Positions 19,233-28,821 of a stretch of DNA of 39,784 nt are shown piece by piece. The stretch is from the NCBI GenBank assembly GCA_026770575.1, contig MU657219.1, forward strand, positions 58,337 to 98,120, written 5' to 3'. The notes below the pieces were generated by a model that worked only from the letters and a program-made list of their open reading frames with translations, did no database searches and was not told the origin of the DNA. Position numbers and translations under genes: made by a program. The DNA comes from Pelagophyceae sp. CCMP2097 (lineage: Eukaryota > Sar > Pelagophyceae). The stretch's first letter is position 1; each line of letters opens with the position of its first letter.

Positions 19233-20095
19233 GTCCTCCGAAAACACGCGTGGAAGGCTGGAGTCCGCAGAAGCTGCGTATCCACTCCGAGTGCGGTGAT
19301 AAGGCCCCGGGGTACGTTTGCCCAAGTTGGAAGGGCTTTGGAAAGGCCCCTATTACGGCGGCCTCGAGAGAGCAGCATCCCGGACCGTCTCGAAAAGCCA
19401 AAGACACAACCGCGAGGACACGGCACAAGGTCCGTAGAACACGGTAGAAGACGGCCCTTTTCTCGAGGGGCCTCTTTGGACGTGATCTGGAGGCAGTTGC
19501 TCTCGTCGGCACTCGAGACGGCCCCGAAGAGACGGCGTCGAAGAGACGGCGTCGAAGAGACGGCGTCGAAGAGACCGTCGAGGCCCTTGAGAACGGTCCT
19601 TGAGAACGGTCCTTCAAACGGCTCCCTTCAAAACGGTCCCCCGAGGGAAGCACTCGCCGGCCCTTTCTCGGACGGCCCCTTGTCGACGGTGGCTTGACGT
19701 GCCTTTCCCGAAAACTCTGTACAGCCCTTGTTGAGGGTCCCTCGTCCTCGGGTCGTTTGTCGACGGCACTTTCTCGACGGTCCCTTTCTCCGGCGGCCCC
19801 GAGGTTGCTTGTCTTGTCGACATTTCTTTTCAAGAGGCCCCTTTGTCGGCGGCACCTTGAAACTGCTCGACGGTTCTCCTTTGGAGTGTTCCCCGGAAGA
19901 GGCGCATTCCGGCGGCTTGAGGCGGTCCCGGACCGGGGTCCCGAAGCCTCATCATTTGGCACGACGAACCGAGGCCCTTCCCCCGTGGCGTCGGTCGCTC
20001 TTTCGCTCGTTGGAGTCGGCCCGACGCCATTCTCACGGCCCGACGCCATTCTCACGGCCCGACGCCATTCTCACGGCCCGACGCGAAAAAGCACC
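19233..20095. other. Repeat-rich region without a recognised exon
   Basis: Many open frames but no consistent bias. It holds a 15-bp tandem (GAGACGGCGTCGAA, 19520-19580), AACGGTCCTTGAG doublets (19590-19640) and a 19-bp tandem GGCCCGACGCCATTCTCAC, three copies at 20019-20075. The style matches intron DNA elsewhere in the window. Confidence 0.5.
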
Positions 20096-23011
20096 ATGTC
20101 GAATCACGAGGCGTGATCCATGAATCCAAAGGGCCGTCTTCTTACGCGCCCCGCGGCAGTTGCGCGGCAGTTGCTTGAAACGTGCACCGGGCCGTTTCGA
20201 CCGTCTCGGAACCGCACGGCGGGGCCCAAAGGTCTCGACCAGGGACGGTGCATTCGGAGACACCGGGTCGCCGGGATCTCGAGCGATCTCACCCCGCCAT
20301 TCGAAAGGGTGAGAGGCCCGCGCGTCTTGGGGCCAAAACGCACTAAGGCGGCAAACCCGCGCCTCTTCAGGGCGCCCATCTCCGGCCCCTTCAGAGACGG
20401 CCCCGAATTCGACGGCCCGAATTCGACGGCCCCGAAGCGGCACCTCGACCGCGGCTCCCCTCGAGGCAGTTCCTGGAGAGGGCCATTTTGAAAAGGCCCC
20501 TCAACAAGGCTCCTCAACCCGGCCCCTCGAGACGACGCTCGAGACGACGCCCCTTGGATGGCCATTCGAAAGGGCCCCAAGCATTTGTTGGACCTTCTCG
20601 ATAGTGGGCGCCTCAAAGAATCGCCGAAGAAATGGATGGGGAAATCAAAGTCCGAATTGTGTCACCCTGACGCGCGAGATGCTGAAGACGACCCCAAGAA
20701 GAGGCCGGTCCACAAGGCCGGTCCAGAAGGGCAGTTCCTTTTGGGCGGTTCCGGTGACGGGCCCTTTCAACGGCCCGAATGCGACGGCCGCTTTGATGGG
20801 CGGCCCCAAAGACGGCCCAGAAGGCTGCACTTGCCAGGCTCCCGGACGGGAGCCACGGGAACGGTGTGGTCGCTCAAAGGATGTTCCAACGGACTGGACG
20901 ATGTCATCATCGTCCTTCTCCGAACTTGGTCCTTGCGTCTTTCTTGAAGCGATCACACCGTTCTCCGACCGGCTCCCGTCCGGGAGCCTGGGAGGTGCTG
21001 CCCTGCGACGTCCCCTGGAGGGTCGACGGGGCGGTCGCTCGGACGGTCGCTCGGAGTCGGCGCTGCCTGGTCTCTTGCAACCCCTCGAGAGGCTCGGGCG
21101 GTCTCTGGAAGAGTCGCTCGGGCGGTTCCTTGGACGGTCCCACGAGGGGCCCGAATGCGGCAGTCCCGTGTTGGGCTCCAAAGGGCGGTCCCTTGGGACA
21201 GTCTCTCTGCGACGTCGCCCGGGCGAGCCTTTGCAAGTTCGCGAGGAAGGGCCCGAGAATCAAACCATATCAAGGCCCCAAGGCGCGCCTCTGGCAAGGA
21301 ACCCTGCGTGGGGACGGCAGACCGCCCTTTCAACGGCCTTTTTCAAAGAGGCCCTTTCAACGGCCTTTTTCAAAGAGGCCCTTTCAACGGCCTTTTTCAA
21401 AGAGGCCGAAGCAATTCGGCGCGTGGACCGCCAAAGAATGGCCCCTCCGGAGAGCAAGCATTCAGGTCGAAGCCAAAGACCCGCTCAGAGACGGGCAAGG
21501 CCCAAACGCGGCGGCCCGCGGGTTGAACAGGGCAAACAAGAAACCCGCCCCTGGTCCTGTTCTCGTTGCCCCGCATAAAGGCCCCTATTACGGTGCCTTG
21601 CAAAGGGTCCAAGAACAGTGCCCTATACGAGATGCCGTATACGGTCCCGAAGACGGTCCCCAAGACGGTCCCCAAGTACGGGCCCGAGACTGAGACAGGC
21701 CCTATTCCGGTCTTGGTATACGGTCCCGTATACGGCCCTTTGACGGTTGTACAGTCCTCGACTGGCCCCTTTGACCAAGAGGATTTCTGCCTCGCTCTTC
21801 AACAGCCTCGCCCGCCCTCGCAAGACGCTCCCTTCGTGCAGGCCACCGTCGCCGCCGCGGCCGTCGCCGCCGCGGCCGTCGCCGGGCAAGCCGCCAGGGC
21901 ATTCGCCGTTGCGAGGACGCAATTCGCCGTTTGGAGGGGGCAATTCGCCGCCTCGGCGACCGGCATCCCGCTTCACCGCAGTCGGCGACGAGGGCCACGT
22001 CGCGCAACCGGCGAAGACGACTTCGCTCTGGCGCGAGGCGGCGTCGGCGCTGCGCGAGGCGGCGGCGCATCGGAGCCCGTCGCCTCTGACGAAAACGGCG
22101 TCGCAAGGGAGCCCTTTTGGAGGGAGCCCCTCGACTCAGTCGGCCCACGCCGCGCACGGCGCCCCGCGAAACCTCTTCGCCGAAACCGCATCGCCCGCCG
22201 CCCACCGGCCCGCCGGTGACGCCGCCTCGCCCGCCGCCTCGCACGCCTCGCCCGCCGCCTCGCACGCCTCGCCCGCCGCCTCGCACGCCTCGCCCGCGGT
22301 CCACGCCTCGCCCGCGGTCCACGCCTCGCCCGCGGCCTTGCACGCCGCCGCGCCGCCCGCCGCTTCGCCGGTTTGGCCCGACGCGACGGCAGCGGCGCTG
22401 GCGGATGAAGCGCCGCCGACTTTGGCGCCGCGCCACGCTCTCCCGCGAATTGCCGCACCTCGGCCGCGAAACGGCCCCGCGGCCCGCGACGAGTCGCCGC
22501 GCGGCGACTCACCGCAAAGACTCGGCCTCACCGAGAGCGGCGCCGAAGACGTCGACGTCGAGGGCGTCGATTCGGCCTACGCGACGCCCGCCAACTTGTC
22601 CGCCGCCAACTTGTCCGCCGCCCGCTCCGCGCCTCGTTCCCAGTCGCCCGGATGCGCCGAGATGGCCGACCTGCGGCGGCGCCTCGAGACTTATGCCTCG
22701 GCCTTGGAAGGTGAGCGCGGTGAAATGGCGCCTCAGAATGCCCGCGCCGCGCGCGGCAACTTTTCGACGCAGGCGTCGAAAGCCGCCTTCTCGACCAAGG
22801 CCGCGCCGCCGACGGCTTGCTCTTCGAGGCAAGGCGGCGCTACGTGGCCTTGGCGCAAGAACACGACTCGGAGCTGCTGCTGGCTCGCCTGGCGGCGAGG
22901 CCCGCGCGGCGGCCGTATGCTGCTTGGGCCCTCTCTGTCCTCTTCCTCGCCGTCGTTTCCGCGTGGGCCCTCTCAGTGCCCAAAGGCGAAATGCCGCGCG
23001 CGACGCACTGA
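20096..23011 (+). CDS. Ser/Pro/Ala-rich tail-anchored protein (5' exon tentative)
   Basis: Firm exons are about 21806-22710 and 22773-23011, separated by a 62-nt intron with donor AAG|GTGAGC and acceptor GACGCAG. The first is rich in Pro, Ser and Ala, with tandem peptides ASPAASH (three copies) and ASPAVH (two copies) at 22225-22330. It then becomes a coiled coil (MADLRRRLETYASALEG), continued in the second exon (ESRLLDQGRAADGLLFEARR). The protein ends with one transmembrane helix (WALSVLFLAVVSAWALSV) and 11 residues, typical of a C-terminal tail anchor facing the cytosol. No ATG starts the first exon. ATG 20096 in context CACCATGT, reading MSNHEA, has matching phase for a 1.7-kb repeat-filled intron (acceptor CTCTTCAACAG, 21805); this link is inference. 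Family unknown; a golgin- or SNARE-like tether is only a guess from architecture. Confidence 0.65.
21325..21409. repeat. 26-bp tandem repeat, about three copies
   Basis: Three near-perfect copies of CAACGGCCTTTTTCAAAGAG plus GCCCTTT. It lies within the presumed first intron of the tail-anchored protein gene and uses words (CCTTTTTCAAAGAGG) close to those in the EMC1 intron array. Confidence 0.92.
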
Positions 23012-23074
23012 CTTTCCCCAAGCTCCGTAGGGAACCCCGATGGATGGTTTGTCGCTAAAAGAATATCCACTTAT

Positions 23075-23808
23075 CACAATATCCAAGTCCCATTTTATCT
23101 TGCGGGCACGGTAGGTCAGGGGGGAGGGTGTCGGTAGGTGGGCAGGGAGGGTCCCAGACCCTCCCTGCGCGGCTCGACGCGCCAATTCGGTGGGGGGGGA
23201 GGGTCTGGGACCCTCCCCCAACGGGGTGTCAGACCCTGTAAAAGACCCGCGCGACGTGCCACAGGCGCCACACAAACGTTACTGAATGACTCGCGGAACG
23301 AGGGTCGTGCTCGCGCCGAGACACAATATTCAAAAAAGGCAATAATCAGGATTTGATTATTGGTTTATGGGGCGCCCGGTGGCGGCGGCGGCACCGGCAG
23401 CTGGGCCGCGATCTCGGCCTTGATCAGGAGGTCGATGAAGCCGGTCGGTGTCCGCGTCTTGCCAGCGCTGCCGCCGTAGACGACCTCGAGGTGCGTCTTC
23501 AACCGCGCGACGATGACGCGGCCCGCGGCGTTCAAGAGGCCCGAGACGTCCTTAAAGACGTCGTTCTTTTTAATCACGCCGCCGTTCTTCTTGTCCAGGA
23601 GGTCGGAAGCGAGGTCGGCCGCACCGGCGTACTCGTCAGTCGTCCGCCGCAACGACGCGATTAGGTCAGGGGGGAGGGTCCCAGACCCTGCCCCAGCTCG
23701 CACCCTGTCCAAAAGTCGACCTCCTGTTAGCCCACCGGAGGTGGGGGGGGAGGGTCCCAGACCCCCCCCTTCCGTGCCCGCAAGATAAAATGGGACTTGG
23801 ATATTGTG
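23075..23808. mobile_element. Inverted-repeat unit with perfect 37-bp ends
   Basis: 23075-23111 (CACAATATCCAAGTCCCATT ...) is the exact reverse complement of 23772-23808. Just inside both ends, and beside the internal exon, sit GC-rich self-complementary blocks of GGGAGGGTCCCAGACCCTCC type (23118-23215, 23669-23690, 23740-23770). The left copy extends outward as sequence that is also open on the minus strand (KIKWDLDIVISGYSFSDKPS). The right copy runs directly into the assembly gap. It may be a DNA transposon, or an inverted duplication in which the gap hides the rest. No target duplication can be checked because of the gap. Confidence 0.65.
23365..23660 (-). CDS. C-terminal exon of an unrecognised protein, inside the inverted-repeat unit
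   Basis: About 98 codons ending in TAA at 23365: SLRRTTDEYAGAADLASDLL, KKNDVFKDVSGLLNAAGRVI, TPTGFIDLLIKAEIAA, then a Pro-rich end (PVPPPPPGAP). Codon use is coding-like and the sequence is not repetitive. No ATG opens the frame; at its 5' edge is CCCTCCCCCCTGACCTA, the same word that precedes the other minus-strand frame at about 23110, so a common 3' intron edge or repeat joins both. Function unknown. Confidence 0.55.
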
Positions 23809-23811
23809 TTA

Positions 23812-24758
23812 NNNNNNNNNNNNNNNNNNNNNNNNNNNNNNNNNNNNNNNNNNNNNNNNNNNNNNNNNNNNNNNNNNNNNNNNNNNNNNNNNNNNNNNNN
23901 NNNNNNNNNNNNNNNNNNNNNNNNNNNNNNNNNNNNNNNNNNNNNNNNNNNNNNNNNNNNNNNNNNNNNNNNNNNNNNNNNNNNNNNNNNNNNNNNNNNN
24001 NNNNNNNNNNNNNNNNNNNNNNNNNNNNNNNNNNNNNNNNNNNNNNNNNNNNNNNNNNNNNNNNNNNNNNNNNNNNNNNNNNNNNNNNNNNNNNNNNNNN
24101 NNNNNNNNNNNNNNNNNNNNNNNNNNNNNNNNNNNNNNNNNNNNNNNNNNNNNNNNNNNNNNNNNNNNNNNNNNNNNNNNNNNNNNNNNNNNNNNNNNNN
24201 NNNNNNNNNNNNNNNNNNNNNNNNNNNNNNNNNNNNNNNNNNNNNNNNNNNNNNNNNNNNNNNNNNNNNNNNNNNNNNNNNNNNNNNNNNNNNNNNNNNN
24301 NNNNNNNNNNNNNNNNNNNNNNNNNNNNNNNNNNNNNNNNNNNNNNNNNNNNNNNNNNNNNNNNNNNNNNNNNNNNNNNNNNNNNNNNNNNNNNNNNNNN
24401 NNNNNNNNNNNNNNNNNNNNNNNNNNNNNNNNNNNNNNNNNNNNNNNNNNNNNNNNNNNNNNNNNNNNNNNNNNNNNNNNNNNNNNNNNNNNNNNNNNNN
24501 NNNNNNNNNNNNNNNNNNNNNNNNNNNNNNNNNNNNNNNNNNNNNNNNNNNNNNNNNNNNNNNNNNNNNNNNNNNNNNNNNNNNNNNNNNNNNNNNNNNN
24601 NNNNNNNNNNNNNNNNNNNNNNNNNNNNNNNNNNNNNNNNNNNNNNNNNNNNNNNNNNNNNNNNNNNNNNNNNNNNNNNNNNNNNNNNNNNNNNNNNNNN
24701 NNNNNNNNNNNNNNNNNNNNNNNNNNNNNNNNNNNNNNNNNNNNNNNNNNNNNNNNNN
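23812..24758. other. Assembly gap (947 N)
   Basis: Unknown bases. The gap starts three bases after the right inverted repeat, so the repeat itself or the GC-rich hairpins probably broke the assembly. The gap length may be only an estimate. Confidence 0.99.
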
Positions 24759-24759
24759 G

Positions 24760-24894
24760 GCGCTCGACGGCGGCGCGCGAACGAAGGGGTCCAAAATCGC
24801 AGCTCGGAGATATGTGCTCCGGATGACACTGTACGTGGGGCTGATAAAGAAAGATCACGAAAAGAAACCCGCCTACGACCCGATTCCACTCTGA
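24760..24894 (+). CDS. 3' end of an unrecognised gene, cut by the gap
   Basis: 44 codons open from the gap to TGA at 24892: ARTKGSKIAARRYVLRMTLY, then VGLIKKDHEKKPAYDPIPL. It is basic and non-repetitive and the other frames look less natural. Too short to assign a family. Confidence 0.4.
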   Translation, partial: ALDGGARTKGSKIAARRYVLRMTLYVGLIKKDHEKKPAYDPIPL

Positions 24895-25134
24895 CAACGG
24901 AGCGTCTCCGCGACACTGTTCCAAGTCGTCGATTAGGGCCACTCGTGCCGCGATACTCGCTGGAGACGTCGGCTTCACGGCCCTATAGATGTCGCACCAA
25001 TTTGCGCCGGTCCTATAGGCTGGTTGCGTGTTTTTCATGGGCATGACGTGCCTCGTACGAACGTCGGCCAAGTCTTGGAAAGCGCCAAGTTCCGACCGCC
25101 ACTTTTTTAATGCACCAGCTCATAGAGGCGGGTG

Positions 25135-25185
25135 GTTCCTTCGGGTCTTTTGATTGAAGGATTACCAGGGGCAATTTTGTCTGTC

Positions 25186-25217
<32 letters not shown>

Positions 25218-25504
25218 CACGGGTTAATCCGCGAGGTTCCGCCTTTGGGAGGAAAGGGCAGCAACTCGGCCGATTCAGCGATTGGTGGTTGATGCGATCG
25301 CTAAATTGGGAGTGGAGGCCGAGCAGGAGCCTCATTGGAATCGTCAAAGAAGAAGAAGGTGGTCACATGTTCGAATCTAGTCGGCCGCAAAATTCAGCGA
25401 CTAGTTAAATAATTTTAATTATTTAAGTGGGCATTGCAATGGGACTTGTCTGTATCCTTCGCTCGAAGTCGGGTCCTCCGTGTGCCTCCGACGCGCTCTT
25501 GTAA
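25135..25504 (+). mobile_element. tRNA-related SINE-like element, copy 2 (forward)
   Basis: Same order as copy 1 in reverse: CTTCGGGTCTTTTGATTGAA, ATTACCAGGGGCAATTTTG, a GTCTGTCC tract, the tRNA-like block (25268-25395) with CGGCCGATT at the start and ATGTTCGAATCTAGTCGGCC at the end, the AATTCAGCGACTAGTTAAAT region and the tail ending GCGCTCTTGTAAT. The 5' hairpin is truncated. About 80 percent identical to copy 1 by eye, with an indel in the variable part. Confidence 0.65.
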
Positions 25505-25745
25505 TACAGCGATTACTGTCATCATAGTAGTACTACCTTATGGACCTGGATCTTTTGTATTTCTTGATAAAAATGTGCGTTTCGGAAGCGCGCCGGCGCA
25601 GCGAGTCTGAATCACTTAATCACGTTGCGAATTACGCATTTTACCTTTTACAGCGATTACTGTCATCATACATGGATTTGGATCTTTTGTGTTTCTTGAT
25701 AAAAGCGAGTGTTTTGGAAGCGCGCCGGCGCGACGAATCCACTAC
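25505..25745 (+). repeat. Dispersed repeat family A, two tandem units, uninterrupted
   Basis: Two units with about 143-bp period. The second holds the intact junction CATCATACATGGATTTGG (25669) and the first holds AATCACTTAATCACGTTGCG (25610). These show the empty sites for the two TA-flanked elements at 15.1-17.4 kb. Confidence 0.9.
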
Positions 25746-27142
25746 CAGCTTAGGTCGTGTTTCAAAAATATCGCCAAACAACGTTTTCGGAACGGTTACA
25801 GATTCCAAATTTTCGATGCAAGGATTTGCAAATTCAAGCCCGTTATCATTGAAGTTCAGACTCGCTAGTTTTCGCTAGTCCACAGGCCGAAGGTAGCTTT
25901 GGGGACCTCGTTCGTCGGGCGGGGGGCGGCTCCTTTGGACCCTAAGGGCTTCATCGCTTGGGGAGGCGAGGCCCATCCGATAGAAACCTTAGGGTCCAAC
26001 GGAGCCCGCGTCGTTCGCGCGGTGTGGTGCCTCAAAAATGGACATATGTTCTCAAAAAGGGGAAGTCTAAAAAAAAACGGCCGAACCGCTGGCGCGCGGC
26101 GCGTTTCGCGACGGCCCCGTGCGCGCCGAGTCGGATCACGACAAGCGGCGCGACGGCGAGATGCTTGCGACTCAAACCTTATCTTGCTCACAGCTCTCCT
26201 TGTCTCAATAAGAACGATTTGATTCAGACTCAGACTGTACAGTAAACACACGCCGGATGTCATTTGACGGGCTTGCGGGGGCATGAAAAATCAAGTTTTA
26301 AGATGTGTTTTCGATAGCGATCTAAGCTGCTAGTGTTCTCAACTCGATCAGCCACAATCTGGAAATCGTTACATTTTTTTTAGTCATAAAAAGTTACCTT
26401 TTTGAGATTGGAAGCGCCACTTAGCGCATTCGACGCGCGCTGAAGCGGCGATGACGAAGACGCTACTTTTAGTGTGATTCGCGCAACTTGCCTATTTCGG
26501 CGATAAACGTCGTTTTGAACGATTGAAAGGGGTCAAACTCACATTTTTATCTCGGCTACGGGTGAATGTGTATGTAAGATAATGGATTTTATCTAAAGGC
26601 ATAGGCGGTCTCTGCCGCCAGTCGCTTATTTTTAAGAAGGCAAAAGGCGCTGGCGGGCCGTCGTTTCTTTGAAAAGGCGTTTCGCCCGCCGCGCGCGTGG
26701 TTGAGTGGTGGAAAACAAGACAAAATCGAAAAATGTCTCAAGAGGCGAAGGGCCAAAAATACATGTCGGGGGATTCTAACCGGAACCAGAATGCTGGACG
26801 CAGTTATAGCACGCCGTATCTGCATGGAAGACTATTTTCTAAGGTGAACAGCAGAGGCTTCAGTTAATATATAGGAAGAGCCTTCCCCTATTTAATTCAG
26901 GTTCCCCTATTTGATTCGACCTTTTCCTGAACTTATTTGCATTTTTAGATCCTTGGGATTGGCTTTAAAACTCTTTTTCTGAACATATTCTCACGTTGGG
27001 CCTCTATGATTGGTCAATTCCGAATCAAATAGGGGGCAGAATCAAATAGGGAGGGGGACTTCCTAAATTCTCGAAAGCACAAAGAAGCACAAAGAAGGGC
27101 CCATGCGCTTGGCTTAATGCATCGTCGTCCAAGGCGCGCCGT
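25746..27142. other. Intergenic repeats and foldbacks, no gene seen
   Basis: Contents: a hairpin pair TCCTTTGGACCCTAAGG (25931-25947) with CCTTAGGGTCCAACGGA (25987-26003); family B copy 3 (26403-26545); a tRNA-like word GGGGATTCTAACCGGAACC near 26768-26790 (reverse B-box-like); a foldback element at 26874-27063. Open frames are short and without bias. Confidence 0.55.
26874..27063. mobile_element. Foldback/MITE-like element, about 190 bp
   Basis: The left 45 bases (GGAAGAGCCTTCCCCTATTT ... CCCCTATTTGATTCG) and the reverse complement of the right end (GGAAGTCCCCCTCCCTATTT ... CCCCTATTTGATTCGG) agree at about 80 percent. Each arm holds two CCCTATTTRATTC words. The ATCAAATAGG word also occurs alone at 27454. 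No clear target duplication. Confidence 0.7.
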
Positions 27143-28269
27143 ATGTGCGCCGTACATTGCACTTGTCTCGGGTATTCCCTGCCACAGGTCGATCCGAGCT
27201 GGTGGAGGGCCTCGCCACGGAGCGAGAGCATCAATCTGTCAAGCGCCTACGTGCATATCACCAGTTTCAACGTGTCCATGCCTCCATCACCTAGGCCGCA
27301 GACGACGACGCCCCCGCCGTGTCCAGCGCCAACAAAGCGCCGCCGTCCGCCGTGGTGCATCGTATGATCTCTGCGCCACGCCGGCGTGGAACATCCCAAG
27401 CCTTGGAACATCCCAGGCCTTTGAAACGGAAGGGCGTCCAAGTTCCAAAATCAAATAGGCGGTCGGCGGTGGCGTTGGCGCGCACACGCGGCGCTCCCGT
27501 GACGTCGGGAGCGAGGGCGCACGCCGCGCCATCCTCTGGAATCGCCCTGGTGCGGATGAGGCGACTGCATGCGACCGCGAGGCACGACCGCGAGGTGGGC
27601 ATGGCGTCTAGGACGACGGCGCCCGCGCCGCGCCTCTTGGCGTTTATGGGCCTGCTCGGCTGCGGGGATCGCCCGTGAGGAGCGGCGCGCGCCGTCGGGC
27701 ATCTTCCAATGGCCAGCATTGACCCAACAGTCGAGCAACCTCCCTGACCCCGCCCGCGAACCCTGTGAGCACGCGGGTCGGCCGACGCCCCGGCGCTTGC
27801 CTGGCGGTGTTGGGCCGTGCATAGTTCGGAACTCGAATCCCCAGTCGACGGCCACGTGCGAGAGAGCGTGAGTGCGGTATGCATCATTTTTGTTGGGGAC
27901 CCTTCTCGGGCCCTTTTTGGGGGACCCTTCTTGGGACCCCGGAGGTACCTGGTGCTCACCGTCGCAGCGACGGCGACGGGGTTGCGCGTCTCCACGGCAC
28001 ACCGCGGCGCGCAGATGATCGCGCTCCAGGCATCGCACGGACTCGCCAGCGATTGAAAATTTGCGCGCTCAAGAACTTCACCGTCAGCGGCTCGTTCACG
28101 CTGAGACGATGGCCGTCGGGTGCGACCTCGAGGCGACGCTCGTCGCGACGCAACAGCCCGGGACGGCCCCAAGGTGCGCCACTTGGACAAGACGGGCAAC
28201 TGCATTGCCATATTTGTCGCCCAAGGACGGTCGAAGACAGTCCCCAAGGCCGATTATCTTATATTTTAA
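27143..28269 (+). CDS. Small multi-exon gene, function unknown
   Basis: Best-supported model: exons 27601-27674 (ATG; hydrophobic APRLLAFMGLLGCGDR, signal-like), 27825-27867 (SELESPVDGHVRES, donor GTGAGT), 27945-28119 (RLKICALKNFTVSGSFTLRR, donor GTGCGA) and 28157-28269 (KVRHLDKTGNCIAIFVAQGR, then PKADYLIF, TAA). All phases match and the total is 405 nt (134 residues); one intron is only 37 nt (28120-28156). Upstream, 27143-27367 is an ATG-initiated plus-strand frame (DPSWWRASPRSESINLSS, then YVHITSFNVSMPPSPRP) that may be an earlier exon, in which case the 27601 Met is internal. 27945-28050 has a rival frame (TVAATATGLRVSTAHRGAQM) with higher GC3, so that exon is the weakest. No family recognised; the Phe/Thr/Arg-rich C-terminus may be a beta domain. 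Confidence 0.5.
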
Positions 28270-28821
28270 GCAGGCAAAGGCGACAGGCGCTGTCGATTCG
28301 CTCACGTTTAAAGAACCAAAAGGCGGCGGGTTGCCTTTGGCCATGATCGTACTCTCGCATTCACCCTGTAATAAGACCTCTTTGGAGCAGTCAAGTACGG
28401 AGGGTTCGGGTGGGAGTCGCGGACTCCGGAGGGTTCGGGTACGTGTGAGTTGCGGCAAACGGACCGTGCCCGAGTTGGACGTCGTTCTTTTCAGCGATTC
28501 TTTTCAGCGATTCTTTTCGGTGCCGTGACCTGGCAAGCCAGTGCTGTCGGCCGTGGGGCGGCTCAAAGTCTGTTGCGCCGCCCTGTACCGGCGCTGCCGC
28601 GGCTCGTCTTGGTTGAAAAGTCGAGGGAAAATGTCCGAGACAAGGTCCGCGGGTGCGGCGTCGGATGGAGCCCTTGTTTAGTGCCTCGCTTTGTGCGAGT
28701 GGCCGCTCGGGGCAAGGCCCCTCTGGCGGTTTTTCGAGAGAGGGCACTTTTGGAGTCGAAGCATGGCGAGTGCAACTTTGGGCGAGTCCGAGTCGAGGTC
28801 CGTCGTGTCGCCAAAGAGGCT
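28270..28821. other. Intergenic between convergent genes
   Basis: Contains the dispersed motif in reverse orientation (28470-28530, GTTCTTTTCAGCGATTCTTT repeated twice), a doublet GGAGGGTTCGGGT (28398-28440) and GC-rich sequence. On the minus strand a coding-like frame (SLFGDTTDLDSDSPKVALAM, 28748-28820) continues in phase past the stop of the glycosyltransferase at 28822 and may be an alternative last exon. Confidence 0.4.

Noticed and set aside
19271..19445. Extra exon after GTGAGT at 19229 with a 42-nt intron
   Set aside because: The splice sites look good, but the joined frame is Arg/Pro-rich and rival frames look no worse; the TGA at 19230 was taken as the end.
23727..25071. Frames of 340-420 codons running through the N block
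   Set aside because: Open only because N is translated as X; nothing is known about those bases.
26745..26830. tRNA gene (GGTTAGAATCCCCC on the minus strand)
   Set aside because: The T-loop lacks the invariant C and no acceptor stem pairs; at most a degenerate tRNA-like repeat.
27025..27441. Minus-strand gene (GGVVVCGLGDGGMDTLKLVI, then LMLSLRGEALHQLGSTCG)
   Set aside because: The frame is broken by TAG at 27247-27249 and no splice pair restores it in phase; the plus strand has better GC3 and a phase-consistent exon chain.
28096..28458. Minus-strand 120-codon frame
   Set aside because: Overlaps the plus-strand exons ending in PKADYLIF, which have stronger codon bias and matching splice phases.
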